The notes beneath the pieces are model-generated. The model was given only the letters and a program-made list of their open reading frames with translations, searched no databases and was not told the origin of the DNA. Made by a program: the position numbers and the translations under genes. Below, piece by piece: positions 47,701 to 59,139 of a DNA stretch of 64,000 nt (positions within the stretch are counted from its first letter, which is position 1; every line of letters starts with the position of its first letter). Origin of the DNA: Callipepla californica brunnescens (lineage: Eukaryota; Chordata; Aves; Galliformes; Odontophoridae); NCBI GenBank assembly GCA_023055505.1, contig JALIRH010000108.1:930001-994000 (forward strand), read 5' to 3'.

Positions 47701-50700
47701 AAGAAACATGAAGTGGAAATCGTTATTATGCTTGCCAACCTGACACCACTGCAGCAAGATCCTTCCTTGCCAAGATCTTCCCCCTTCTAAACAGGACCTG
47801 GAAGAGACACTGGTTTTGTGAACCAGCTCCAGCAAGACACAGACCTGTGACAGCACAGGCACACTGCAAGACTGAGGAAGCCCCAGTCAGCCTGGGGTCC
47901 TACACCCACCTGCTTGGTGCTGCCACTCTCCAGCATCTGCTTGGCCAGATGCAGCAGGGACAATGGCACATTTAGCTCTTGGCAAAAGTGGTTCAGCAGC
48001 TCAGAGTCACAGCGGGTAGCTAGGAGATTTCCCACAACACGAAGCAGGGGGCGGAGATGGGAGGCTCCCTCAAGCATCCCTTCCAGCACCTGGGCAGCAA
48101 CAAGTCAGAAGGACCCAAGATCAGCAGCGCCTATGGCCTCTCCATCAGCCATGTGGCTACCACCCAACCTCTGAGGCAAGAAACAACAGTGGAGCAAAAG
48201 TATGTAAGGCAACTGATTCCTGGGGAAGCTGAAGGACTTCTTGCTAGCTGAAGCAGGGGATCTCCCAATGCTCCCAACCCAATCCCAGGGAAGAAGGCAG
48301 CATTCATGTCCCCAGTCTCAGTTGGCTGGGCCATCACTCACTTGCTGAGCAGATTCTGCAAGCCGGACTTGGATGCGGTGTCGAAAGGTTGGGTCCTTCA
48401 GGAGGCTCAGAGGTGTGCTCAGCTGCATGGCCAAGGGCTCTGTGGCCTCAATCAGGTGTTGCCACTCCTCATCACTCTCCAGCTCCTGACCATGAAGGAG
48501 AAAGAGCTAGTGTCACAGAGCTTGCCTGCCCCAGATTCTGTGTACCAGGCCCTAGGGACTGGGCCATGATGTCCTTATTGCAAGACACCATCTTACCTCA
48601 CCCTCCAGGTCCACAGCCTCCATGCTTTGCCTGCCTCGGAGCTCTGCCCTGCCAACACCAACCTGCAGAGGTGATTCTAGCTGGGGAAATTCCCGCTCAT
48701 AATCTTGTGTGATGCTGTGCTCCCTAGCAAAAAAAGCAGCCCAGTCAATGAGCTACCCCACTATTCTCTCTTCTTCCTAGTCCCAGTCTTCTCTCACCGT
48801 GGGCTGGGTGGACATTCCTCCAGTTGCCACTCTGCCATACTGCTCTTTACTTGCAGGACACCTGAGTCCTTCTCTTTGAAGGATGCTAGTAGCTCCCCCT
48901 CCTCAAAGGCTGTCTTTCCAAAAGCTGCTCTGGGTTTATGTCTGCTGTGTCCTTTGCCAGAGTCCTTCACAGATGTAGTGTTTGCCTTCAGCTGCCCCTG
49001 GGAGATGGCAGAACAGGTCAGGGCAGACTCAGTGAGATGAGCCCTACCACAGCAATGACCCCACAATCCTGCCTTGTATGTGGCCAGTACCCCAGCCTGG
49101 CCCACCTTCCAACTTTCCCCTAGTTCCCATTTAAGAGCCACTCCTTTGACATAACCATGGAAGGCAGTCCAGAGAATCTCACACTTTTATCCGCCTTTTT
49201 CTGTGCCTCCTCAGCCATCTTCTGCCGAGCTTTCCTCAGGATCTTGGACTGCCCACTCCTAGGGGCCAGGGAATGGACTTGCTGCTCCTTTAGAGCCTGT
49301 AGCTCTGGGGACAGCTTGGTGGTGAAGGGGTTTGAGATCCCATGCTCTTCTGTGTCATCAATCACTGGGAAGGAGAGGGCAGAATTTCAGCAGCAGCTCT
49401 TTTCTGGGACACATGCAATCCTGGGGAAATCCTGGGGGACCCAGAGCAACCCCAGGGGTAGGAGCTAGGGGCTAGTGGTTGACAGAAGCTGAAAGGAAGG
49501 AGGCAAAGACCAGAGTAGTAAAAAAGAATGATAGGGTGGTGTTCCCAGTCTCCAGGCAGTAAGAAGAAGAAATCGTCTCGACCCACACTGGAAAACAGAT
49601 TTGGTACTCACCAGTAACCCGTCCAGCAACAAAGGGGTGGGAGAGCAGCTCTGGCCAGGACAGGCGCTGGCGAGGGTCTTTCATTAGCAGCCCCTGCAGG
49701 AAGCTCTACAGGGCAGCACAGTGCCAGGGTCAGACACCACACATGCAAAAATGAATACAGTGCTCCCACCAGTCTCCCTCAGAAAGGGCACTCAAGACTC
49801 CTGGGTTCTTTGTCTGATCCTGAGAAACAATGGGTCTGGTGCCAACAGGAGACAGGTGACAGGAAGACACTTCCCTTCCCAGCCCAGTAAATCATTCCTC
49901 AGCTGTCTGCATCAGCTTCCCAAGGGTAGCAGTAATAAGGGCTTCCCACCAGGGAGGCCAAGATCTCATCCCTTCACTGTGTTCTGAAATCCCTACCAGG
50001 GGAGAAAAAACCTAAGCATGACGACTTAGAACAGCACATAAAGCCAAAACAGCTATTGCATCAATGGGTCTTACACCACAGACAGAGCTTTGTTCCTTAC
50101 CTTGAAAACTGGGCTTATGGCCTTGGGCCATTTGACAGAGTCCTTGACAATGAGGCTGACAAGCTGGAAGATGCTGCTGGTGTAGAAGGGAGGTGTGCCC
50201 ACAAAGAGCTCGTACAGGATACAGCCCACAGACCACAGGTCTGCTGTGTGGTCATACGGCCGCTCCTCCACCAACTCAGGGGACATGTACAGCGGAGTGC
50301 CCTTGATGGAAGTCAGCACCATGGTGTGGATGCTCATAGCACGTGCAAACCTGCTCAGAGCAAAACACAAGTGTCCATTTCAGGCTGGAGCAGCCACTGC
50401 AGCTCCTAAGGAGACCCCTAGGAGTGTACCAACATCTTATCCCCTCTGGAGCCCCAAATTCCCCACCCCAGCTAACCCCTGAATATGCACAGAATTTAAG
50501 TCCCCTTCCACACCTCCCCTTCTCTTCTGCAGCTCCAGAACACTCCTCAGATGCCCCAAGCCTACATGTCCTCCTTAGCTGGCCACCAGCACGCACCCAA
50601 AGTCACAGAGCTTGATGACGCCATCTTTGCCCAGCAGGATGTTCTGGGGTTTCATGTCACGGTGCAAGATGCGGTGGGAGTGCAGGTAATAGAGAGCAGA

Positions 50701-52439
50701 CACCAGCTGGGCAGCTATGGTCTGGACCTGACAGAGACAACAGGAGCTTCATTCCAGTACCCCACTTTTGCCCTTTCCCTGTTTGGGGCACGGACCAGCC
50801 CCAGCCTTGGGCCAATAGCTCCTCTCTGAAAAAAGGAGTGAGCCTAAAGCTGAGGCAGCAGCCACATGTTGTGGCTCTTGGAGAAGAAACAGGGAAGTGG
50901 AGGTCATTGGTACCACTGTGATCCACTGCCTACAATCTGGCTGCCCTTTTATCCCCTTCAGAAACTCTGCCAGCCAAAGCCTCAGAGACACTTTTACCAC
51001 CCTGATATCTCTGGGCCCATAGCAGAGCCCTCTGCCTGCTGAGAAGTCCTGTTCCCTCCATTCTGCAGCAAAGCCTGTGTGGGCAGTCACCTGGTCCTCT
51101 GGCAAACTCCCATCGTCCTCCAGGATCTGGAATAGCTCCCCCTCTGCATAGTCAGTCACCACCACCACCTGGAGGAAGGAGCAGTGTGGAGGCATTAGGC
51201 ACACACCCAGACACATCCCTACTACACCTCTGTAGCTCTACTTATCTGGGACAGCAGAAGTCGGGGAAGTGTAAAGGAACAAGACAAGCATATGACAGTA
51301 TTTTGGAGCCCAGTGGGTAGAACCAGTCCCTTGAGCATATTTGGGATCTACTGCCCAATTACTGGAAGGCTCTAGTAAATACTGACCAATCAGTAGGCTG
51401 GGTCCCAGTCTAGAGACAATTCCCACATAAGGTCTCTTCATGTCCAGAGAGCAGGAGACCCCGATTTGGCCAACTGAGGGAGCATAACAGGCTGGTGGCA
51501 GGTATGCAGCACTCAATAGGAGTAGAGATACAGCTGGGCACTGAACAAACCCGGCTGGCTAGAAATGCTGCTGGAGCCCTGAAAGGCTGTCAGTGGCATT
51601 TCTGGAGGCAGCTGTGATAGCAGGTGACAGCCCATATCCCCTGCCCAACCAAGCAAAAGCATCTACCCCAAGCAGGCCCCTTTACCTCTTTGTCAGTCTC
51701 AAAGCTGTCGAGCATCTGGATGATATTAGGGTGATGGAGGCCTCTCATAATCTCAATTTCCCGTTGCAGGTTCTTCAGCTCCTTCTCAGACCGCCCCACC
51801 TTGGGGATGAATTTCAGAGCCACCACCTTGCAAAGCAGGCAAAGCTAGGATCAGAGCAGGGCCCTACCCACCCTATCACAGGCTGCATTTAACCCAAGCG
51901 GGACTCAATGTTTCCCAGGTGAGCATATAGAATGAGATATTCGTTCATGTGATCCCTTGAAGGTGGGGCTCCCAGTTCACCAATCCTGGGATGAGGCAAG
52001 AGCCTGAAGCATGCCCTGGCATCAAGGAGTACTAGCAACCACCTGAGCTGTATTAGCAGGACTACAGGCAGCTGTCTGAATGAAGTGATTCTTGCTCCTT
52101 ACTTGGCACTTGTTACACCACACTGACCAGTTTTTGGCTCAGAAAAGCACTGACAAACAGGAGCTGTCCTAGCTGAGGCCACCAGGATGGCAAGGGGGCT
52201 GATGCCCATGGCATACAAGCTGAAACTGGGGGGCCTGATCCTCATTAACCTGGAGAAAAGCCAAACAGCAACCCTGTGGCCGGTAGGAGGTTTCTAAGAA
52301 GACGGAGCCAGAGCTCTTTACGGACGTCCCTCCCAGGACCCATCTCACTCCTCACCTGGGCACTGCACCTCCGCCGCCCCTTGTACACTCGTCCGAAGGA
52401 GCCTTCCCCGATCACCTCCAGCACGTGGTACCTCTCCAT
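41760..52439 (-). CDS. STK36: Serine/threonine kinase 36 (fused homologue)
   Basis: Exons (minus): 52439-52356, 51826-51686, 51168-51091, 50727-50597, 50350-50101, 49705-49612, 49364-49183, 48997-48798, 48723-48597, 48485-48342, 48089-47910, 47686-47592, 47388-47283, 46857-46716, 46422-46298, 45613-45509, 45310-45212, 44994-44900, 44740-44677, 44488-44378, 44252-44178, 43768-43597, 43358-43211, 43094-42935, 42740-41994 and 41906-41760 (1333 aa; human 1315). The kinase domain spans residues 4 to about 254, with GEGSFG, VALK (Lys33), HRDMKPQN (Asp125), DFG (Asp143) and SPE. All catalytic residues are present. The C-terminal half is helical ARM/HEAT-like, for example [11 protein letters not shown] and [10 protein letters not shown] in the large exon. 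STK36 acts in Hedgehog/GLI signalling and in central-pair assembly of motile cilia. The exon 12/13 junction was chosen because it preserves frame and gives DSLQT. Confidence 0.94.
45377..45460 (+). repeat. Diverged repeat copy A in STK36 intron
   Basis: The stretch CAGTTACTT, ATTAAGGGCTGAACC and CTCCTAATCCCAG recurs in similar form about 650 bp downstream (copy B, 46027-46120). Over an ungapped 39-bp core I counted 28 identities. I could not assign the element to a known family. Confidence 0.35.
46027..46120 (+). repeat. Diverged repeat copy B in STK36 intron
   Basis: Counterpart of copy A with CAGTTACTTAG, ATTAAGAGCTGAACC and TTCTAACCCCAG in the same order and orientation. Spacing differs between the first two blocks. 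The pair could be an old duplicated segment or two copies of an ancient SINE. Confidence 0.35.
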
Positions 52440-52615
52440 GGCAGGGCTCCGAGGCCGGGCCGAGGTTCCCCAGAAGACGGACCGACGATTTAATGCCGGG
52501 GGTGGGGGGGAGGGGACCGCAGTAAAACCAGGCCCGGGATGGAGCCTGCCGCGCCGCCGCGTTGCCTAGGAACCGCCGCAGCCCTGTCCCTTCCGCTTCC
52601 AGGTCGAGCGGAAAG
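52440..52615. promoter_or_regulatory. Bidirectional STK36/RNF25 promoter
   Basis: The start codons of STK36 (52439, minus) and RNF25 (52616, plus) are divergent and only 176 bp apart, inside a CpG island of about 52350-52900. The interval holds an RFX/X-box-like GTTGCCTAGGAAC (52561-52573) and tandem ETS-type CTTCCGCTTCC (52590-52600), and has no TATA box. The two 5' UTRs must be very short or overlap. The shared arrangement matches mammals. Confidence 0.75.
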
Positions 52616-55600
52616 ATGGCGGCGGCCGGCGAGGAGGTGGAGGCGGCGGACTGGTAACGGCACCCCTTCCCCGCTCTGCCCTGCCCTGCCCTGCTCTGCC
52701 CTTCCCCGGGGCTGCCTGACCGCTCGCTGCTTCCCAGGGCGCTGCCGGCCGAGGTGGAGGTGCTGGAGTCCATCTACCTGGAGGAGCTGCGGGTGGTGCG
52801 GGGCCGCGCGAGGTACGTAGCAGGCCCTGCGGCCGCCGGGCCCCGCTGCCCGGCCGCGCCTTACCCCTGCCCGCCCGTAGGTCCGAGCCCTGGGAGGTCA
52901 GCATCACCCTGCACCCCGCCACGGCGCAGGACCAGGACTCCCAGTTCGTGCGCTGTACGCTGGTGCTTGTCGTGCCCCCCCAGGTAGGCTCCCATCCCAG
53001 CTGGGCCTCGTGCCCCCCCCCCCCCCCCCCCCCCGTCTCTGCTTTCCTCGGTGCGTTTTGGGTTTTGTTGGTTTATTTTATTTTCTAGTATCCCAACGAG
53101 GCTCCAGACATCTCCATCAGCAACCCGCGGGGGCTGTCAGATGAACAAATCCAGAAGTGAGTGCTGAGAGGGAGGAGAGGGGAGTGGTGGTGTTAACGGT
53201 GCTGTAGAGCCCCCTCTCAATGCCTGCAGAGCACCCTGTCATCGTAACACATGCATACAGCTCTCAGATCACCTTGAGTTCAATCTTATGTCAGCCCCTG
53301 ATGCTGAGTTTGACACTGAGGAACAGTTTGTTCCATGTGCTCCGCCTGAAATATAACTGAAATCTCTCAGGCCTTCAGAGATGTTATTGCTGCTCTTATA
53401 GAGATGGGACCGAACTGAATTTCAGTGCTCAGGCAGTCTGCTGCTGCCTGTGTGCTCCTGTCCTTGGTGCAGCAGTGTGCACGGAGATCCTGATACCAGG
53501 CAGCAACATCGTGTTAAAGTTCCCAGCAGATCAACAAAGCCTTAGATTTGCTAAACCTGAAGAGTACTGGGTGAGCTCAAGATGAGGCAGTTCGCAGGCT
53601 CACTTTTCCAGTTCCTCTGAGGACAATGGCTTCCTGCACACTTGTTCACGAGGAGCAGGGGACAGCACAGGAGTGTGTACTTGTATCTGTTCCCATCCCG
53701 CAGTGTAGGCAAAGGCTGGTGGATGGTGTTCTTTTTATTTCTCTTGTTATCTTGGTGGAGTGATGAGCATGTGGAAGAGTGTAAAGGTGTTCCAAAGTTT
53801 GTGTTAAGTATTTGTTCTGCTTTGCTGTAGGATTTTGCAGACCCTCAGAAATGTTGCTGAAGCCAGGCTGGGGACAGAGGTGCTATATGAGCTGATTGAG
53901 GTGAGAGCTGGGGGGAAGGAAAGCAGCCAGACATGCACGCTGTTCTTTGACTCCCAGCCCTGAGCCTGGGTCCTTGTGGAGGTTGGTGAGAAAAATGCTT
54001 GCTTTTTTGCTTTGACAGAAGGGGAAGGAGATTCTCACTGATAACAACATTCCTCATGGCCAGTGCGTGATCTGCCTCTATGGATTCCAGGTAGGAATGT
54101 GTGTTCCAGCCCTTCGAGCTGGCTGAGAAGTGAGTCAGAAGAAGGTAGAGATGAAGCCCAGTGGAAGAAACTATCTGTTTCTGCCATCAATAATATCCCT
54201 GCTGACATGGGAGTGAAAACCTACCTCTGCTAGGAGCTGGGAACACCCTTTTAATGCCCTTTCTCCCCCGTAGGAGAGGGAGGCCTTCACAAAGACCCAG
54301 TGCTACCACTACTTCCACTCCCACTGCCTGGCCCGCTATGCCCAGCACATGGAGGCGGAGATTCTCATGCAGCAGGAGGAGAGAGAACAGCACCTGGCAC
54401 CTTCCCCCAAACAGGTATTAGACCTCATATTGGGCACAGGCCCTTACATGTTTTCTGTCACACTCTGTGGGATGTGGAACAAAGGCCAGCCTGACTCAGC
54501 AGCCGTGTGCAGCATGGTTAGCACTGTGCCAGTGCTGAGAGAATCAGTGGAGATTGGACCAAGTGAGCTCCAGGGGCCCTTTCCAACCATAATTACAAAC
54601 TGAAATCCCCTGAGCCTCCCTGCTTTAGCAGAAGAGTGCTTGTGGTTAGCTGAAGAAGGCTGCCTTGTTTCAATTCCAGCCTGGGGATTCCTTGGAAGTG
54701 TGTGGGCTGGGTTGCTGCCTAGGGTTTCACCTCTCACCTCCCTGCAGAAAGTCGGTGTGCAGTGCCCTGTCTGCCGGGAAACCCTGGTTTATGACCTCTG
54801 TGCCCTGAAGGCAGCGCCGCCGCCACAGCACCCACTGGTAAGAGACGGGGGTTCACCTGCCCAGCTGTGCCCACATTCTGAGTACCTTCAACTGGGACAC
54901 TTTAACATGTGAACAGTGTCAGCAGGAGCTGACTAATGTGCTCTGCCAATTACTCTAGGAAAACACACAAATGTACAAATTCCATCTCATGTGCCCTTTT
55001 CAGAGGGGACCGTTGCAGCCCTTCTGCCATAGGAAGGGGGCCCAGCTTCAAATGTGGTAAGGGTAGGGGGAAGCAAGAGATATTTAGTTGTTGCATGGGG
55101 AGGCAGCAATGATGTGTAGTGTTAGAGAGTTGTTGGCTTATTCTCCAAAGCAAGCAGATGTGTTAGGGGAGAGGCAGTTCTGCCACTGGGCACATCGTGC
55201 CTGCATGGAACCTCTATGTTCTCTCTGCTCTAAGTGAATAACTGTAGCTTTTCTTAAATATTTTCCTATACCCATTGAGATACTACCAGTTTCGGGTGAG
55301 TGACCCCATCTTATGTGGTGAGTTCTGGGGTTCCTGATTTTAGCTGCTCTGCATCTTCTTTCAAAGCAGAAGGTCCCAAGGCAGGCAATGCAGGGAACTG
55401 TGGGTCTGCAGAGACATTTTCCCTCTCTGTGTATAGGTACTACACATGAATTTGTAGTCTCAGTGGGTCAAAAGTTGCAAACAGACAGGTTGCCTGGGTG
55501 CTGTGTGATCAAATGAGGGTTTGGAGAGTCACTCATAGCATTGCTGACTACCCATACTAGATAGAGCTCTTAACCCCTCTGGCTGTCTGCCACTCAGGAG

Positions 55601-56567
55601 CCGTACAGTCCAGATGCCAAGACACTGAAGCACCAAGAAGAGCTGCGCTTAATTTTCAAGAAACAGCAAGAGAAAGGGGGCATCATTGACCCTGAAGCTG
55701 AGAAGAACCGTTACTTCATCAGCCTCCAGGCGGTATGGCACTGGGGGCAGAGAGCTGCTGAGCTCCACACCAGCAAGGAGGACTTGAGGGCCAGCTACTG
55801 TCATCTGCTTTGGGACTGCCCTGTCCCTTTCTTAACCGTTGGCTTCTTTCTTTCAGCCTCCAGCTGCTGTTGATCCAGGCCAGGCAGCTGCTGCCTCTGA
55901 GCTGCTGGTGAGTGCTAGTGATGCAGCTGCAGCCCAGGCACCCTGTCAGGTCTCAGCTCTGGAGCCAGCCAGGACAGAGCCTGGGCAGGTGGAGAGGCCT
56001 GCTGTGCCCAAGGAGCCCCAGAGCAAGAGGGAGAGGCACAGAGGGGAGAGGCCAGGCCCAAGAAGCCAGGGCAGGCAGACCTGCAGCAGCTTGCAGGAAG
56101 CAGCAGGGGAAGCCTGTCATCTGCTCCACGGCTCCAGGGTGCCCAGAGGCTTTGGTCAGAGACCAGAGAGGAGACCTGGTGGGAGGCACAGTCAAGAACT
56201 TCCAAAGCCTCACAGCAGAAGCAAGGCTGCTGCCCTGGCTGAAAGAAAGGAGCTGTGCCCTGAAGACCCCTCATCAGTAGCAGATGCAGCGGACTTGAAA
56301 GAGGAACACCATAACATGGAAAGACGGATCCCAGAGCAAGGTGCTGAGACCCAAAGCAAGGAGAAGGAGAACCTGGCGTTCAATTGCAGTGAGCACAGAG
56401 CAGTTCCTGGCAGGCAAGGCCACCACAGGCCCTGGGACTGTGGGAGGTGGGAAAGGTCTAGGGTGCAGGATCGTGGCTCCTACCACAGAGCACCAAGAGG
56501 CCGAGGGGTATTCAGGCCCGGTGGACGTCGAGAAGCCCATTTTGTGGAGAAGGAGAGCAGTTCCTAG
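52616..56567 (+). CDS. RNF25: E3 ubiquitin ligase RNF25 (AO7), RWD-RING protein
   Basis: Exons are 52616-52653, 52738-52812, 52881-52983, 53089-53156, 53831-53900, 54019-54090, 54274-54414, 54748-54837, 55598-55732 and 55857-56567 (500 aa; human 459). An RWD domain covers about residues 12-125 (LPAEVEVLESIYLEEL, ITLHPATAQDQDSQ, YPNEAPDISI). The RING follows, with CVIC (Cys134/137), CYHYFHSHC (Cys152, His154, His157, Cys160) and CPVC (Cys195/198). All eight zinc ligands are present. The region GGIIDPEAEKNRYFISLQ is typical of RNF25, and the long C-terminal exon is disordered and basic, ending with an Arg/Gly-rich stretch. RNF25 binds UbcH5 enzymes, supports NF-kB and takes part in ubiquitination on stalled ribosomes. 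The start was chosen from MAAAGEE...DW matching mammals. Confidence 0.94.
53013..53034 (+). repeat. C22 homopolymer in RNF25 intron 3
   Basis: About 22 consecutive C, 30 bp after the exon 3 donor and 55 bp before the exon 4 acceptor. This occupies much of a 105-bp intron. It may be length-variable or a sequencing-uncertain site. Confidence 0.8.
54553..54590 (+). mobile_element. Probable old CR1 3'-end remnant
   Basis: TTGGACCAAGTGAGCTCCAG followed by GGGCCCTTTCCAACC resembles the sense-strand CR1 3' region (TTGGACTAGATGATCTC...GTCCCTTCCAACC). Only about 38 bp are recognisable, within RNF25 intron 7, so the call is tentative. Confidence 0.45.
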
Positions 56568-57198
56568 CAGAAGTGGTGAGGGGTTGGGCTGGGAGAGGCT
56601 GTTAATAATAACAATGGCAAAGGCTCTGGTAGAGCAGTAGCAAGGAGTCACCATGCAACTTGGGAGGCAGTTGGCACAGCTTGGGATGGGTGAGGTCTCC
56701 ATGGTTCATATAGAATGAAGAATCTTGGAGTGGCTGCTTAGTGTGAGCAAGTGGCTGTCACCACCGCTGGAGAAGGTGACTTCTGACAGTTCATGGCAGC
56801 CTTGGTTCTAAAGGACGCAGGAGGCAGAGGAGGGCTTGACCAGGGACCAGCATGCATCCATCACCTGTTTTTGTGAGTCAAGAAACATACTTACAGAAAC
56901 AAGTGGAATTAGCTTGGTGTGGTGCTACAGCAGAGCCAAAGCTGTGCAGGACCTTCCCTGGAACTGGGCATCCCTTCAGAGCCATGGTGGCACCAGGCAA
57001 TGAGGCTGTGACAGGGCAGCAACCTGCAGCTCAGCTTGCTGCATCCCTTGGTGGTTCTTGGAGTGCCTTCTCAGCTGCTGCCCCTGCTCCTTAGAGATGA
57101 CTTTGTTTCTTCTGTGGTGCAGACCACTGCTCAGCTCACGGGCTTGGTCAGGCAAGTCCTTTGTATTACATGACTCCTCCCAGCCCTAGCCAGAGCTA

Positions 57199-57204
57199 AA
57201 TAAA
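57199..57204 (+). terminator. RNF25: Polyadenylation signal AATAAA of RNF25
   Basis: The canonical hexamer (GCTAAATAAAGG) lies about 630 bp after the RNF25 stop. It is the first AATAAA on the plus strand in this 3' UTR. Confidence 0.75.
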
Positions 57205-57229
57205 GGTTAATCTACTGCTTTGGCAGGTC

Positions 57230-58970
57230 AGGACTGTCCAATGACTGAGGTCTGGTGCTGGCTCCTGCTCCCCCGGGAAACTTGAATTTAGCTGGAGCTT
57301 CAGTTTCTTTTTTGCAGTTCCTTCTGCTGCTTTTTCAGATTCAAACCATGTCCTGCTGCGGAGACATGACAAGAAATCCCAAACTTCTGAAGTGGGACAC
57401 TGCTATTAAATTAATTTGTTGGGTCTTCTCTGGAGCCTGTTCCTTTTGTTTTCTTTGCCTTCCCACTCCTATTCTTAGCTAATAGGAGCAAAGTGTTTAT
57501 CCTTGTTATTACTCCCTTTCCTCTTGTTCCTTACATGCAGGGGCAGTCTCTTGGTTAGCAGGATACTGGCTCCCTGCTTTGCCTGGCTCACCTGGACTGT
57601 GTGTACTTATTTCTTCACACTTGCTCGTGGGTTGTGTCCCCCAACAAACCCCTCTTCTGGTCACATATAGGTTACTATCATCTTCCTTCTGCTCAGTGTA
57701 CTTTTAACAGAGCAAAAATTGCTATGTTCCAATGGCCAAACTCAGCATCCTGCAGTGAGTCAAGTTTTTCTTTCTCCTTGTTGAGAAAGCTACTGTGCTA
57801 TGGTTGGAGCATGGGAATTCAGCCACAGAAATTAAAGTGAGCATGGGCTTCAGTAACCTCAGTCAAACACTATGCTCGATAAAAGGGAGAGGTTTTTTTT
57901 CCCAGGGAGAAGGGATTAAGTGAGGGCTCTCACCTTTCTGACTCACTTGCTGTCAGCCTGGAGCAGAGGAAATTTTGCACTAGTGTGTGGAAATGGATTT
58001 GGGCCCAACATAATCTCTTTCAGAAAAAGCCCTGGCAGCAGCAGGTACATGCTGTCAAGACAGCACTTAACTCTGGCTTGGAGGGGATGTTGGGGTGCTC
58101 AGGGGGAAAGCAAGGCTGTGATATACCTTCCCTGCTCTGGGTCTGAGATACCTAGAAGCAGTGGATGTCTCCAGCTCCTTTCCCTGAAAGTTTGCCCAGG
58201 GTGGGGATTTAGATTGAGGGTGAAATGAATGCCCTGAGGCTTCTCACTTGGCATCTGCTTACATCCCTGCTCCCAGAATGGGGCCGTGCTTTTGCTGACC
58301 TACCTCACAGGGCTGCTGTGAGGCTAAACTGGCAAAGGCACCCAGGCTGGGCAGAAAGGCACTGGTGGTGGCTGTAACATTAACACTATTAAAAGCTAGC
58401 AGAGTGACACAAGTTGCTTCCTGTGCTCTCATGGTGGTAGTGGAGGTGGACGCCTGTGTTTACTGTCGGTGGTGATGAGGCTCAGAACCTGCCTGGATAA
58501 GGCATCCCCTCCCCAGCTGGATTTTCAGGGCTGTTAGCAGAGGACTTCTGCAACCTTGAGAAGTGTCTGGATCAATGCTGTTCCCCACTATCAAGGTCAG
58601 AAGGGCTCTAGCAGGTGGATGGTGGGACAGGCAGAGGAACAAAACCAACTCTTGTCAGCATTCACAAAAAGGCAAGGGGACTGGAGAGCAAAGAGCCATG
58701 TTGTGCACTTTACCTTAAGAAAATTTTCACAAATCAATGAAGACTGCACTCCTTTCAAAGACCGACAGCTCTCTTTAGCAGTGCAATCACCGCAACTTCC
58801 TGCCCCTGCAAAATTCTCTTTTGGAGTATCCAACCCATGAGGAAGGGGTTGATAAGTTACAGTTTCACATCTGGAAGCCTTGGCAGCTTCTCACAATCCC
58901 AGCACAACAGAAGTGAGCAGGGTCTGTATAGTAGCACCCAAGCCTAGGGAGCAGCGCCCTCACCCTGCTG
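57230..58970. other. Tail-to-tail intergenic region between RNF25 and BCS1L
   Basis: About 1.7 kb without a supportable gene. Short open frames in this stretch show no domains or paired splice sites. The 3' end of BCS1L should fall near its right edge. No AATAAA or ATTAAA was found there on the minus strand, but an AATACA variant lies at 58994-58999. Confidence 0.5.
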
Positions 58971-59139
58971 CAGAGCTAGAAGCTCCGGCTCTATGTATTT
59001 TAACAAAAAGACAAGGCCTTGGTGAGGTAGAGACCTGGCCCATGCAGCTGAACAGCTCCACGGCATCCCCAGGATGGTCCAGTCCTTGTCCCAGTCATCT
59101 CCAGGCCTCACAGAATGGAAGGGCAAAGCTCACCTTAGG

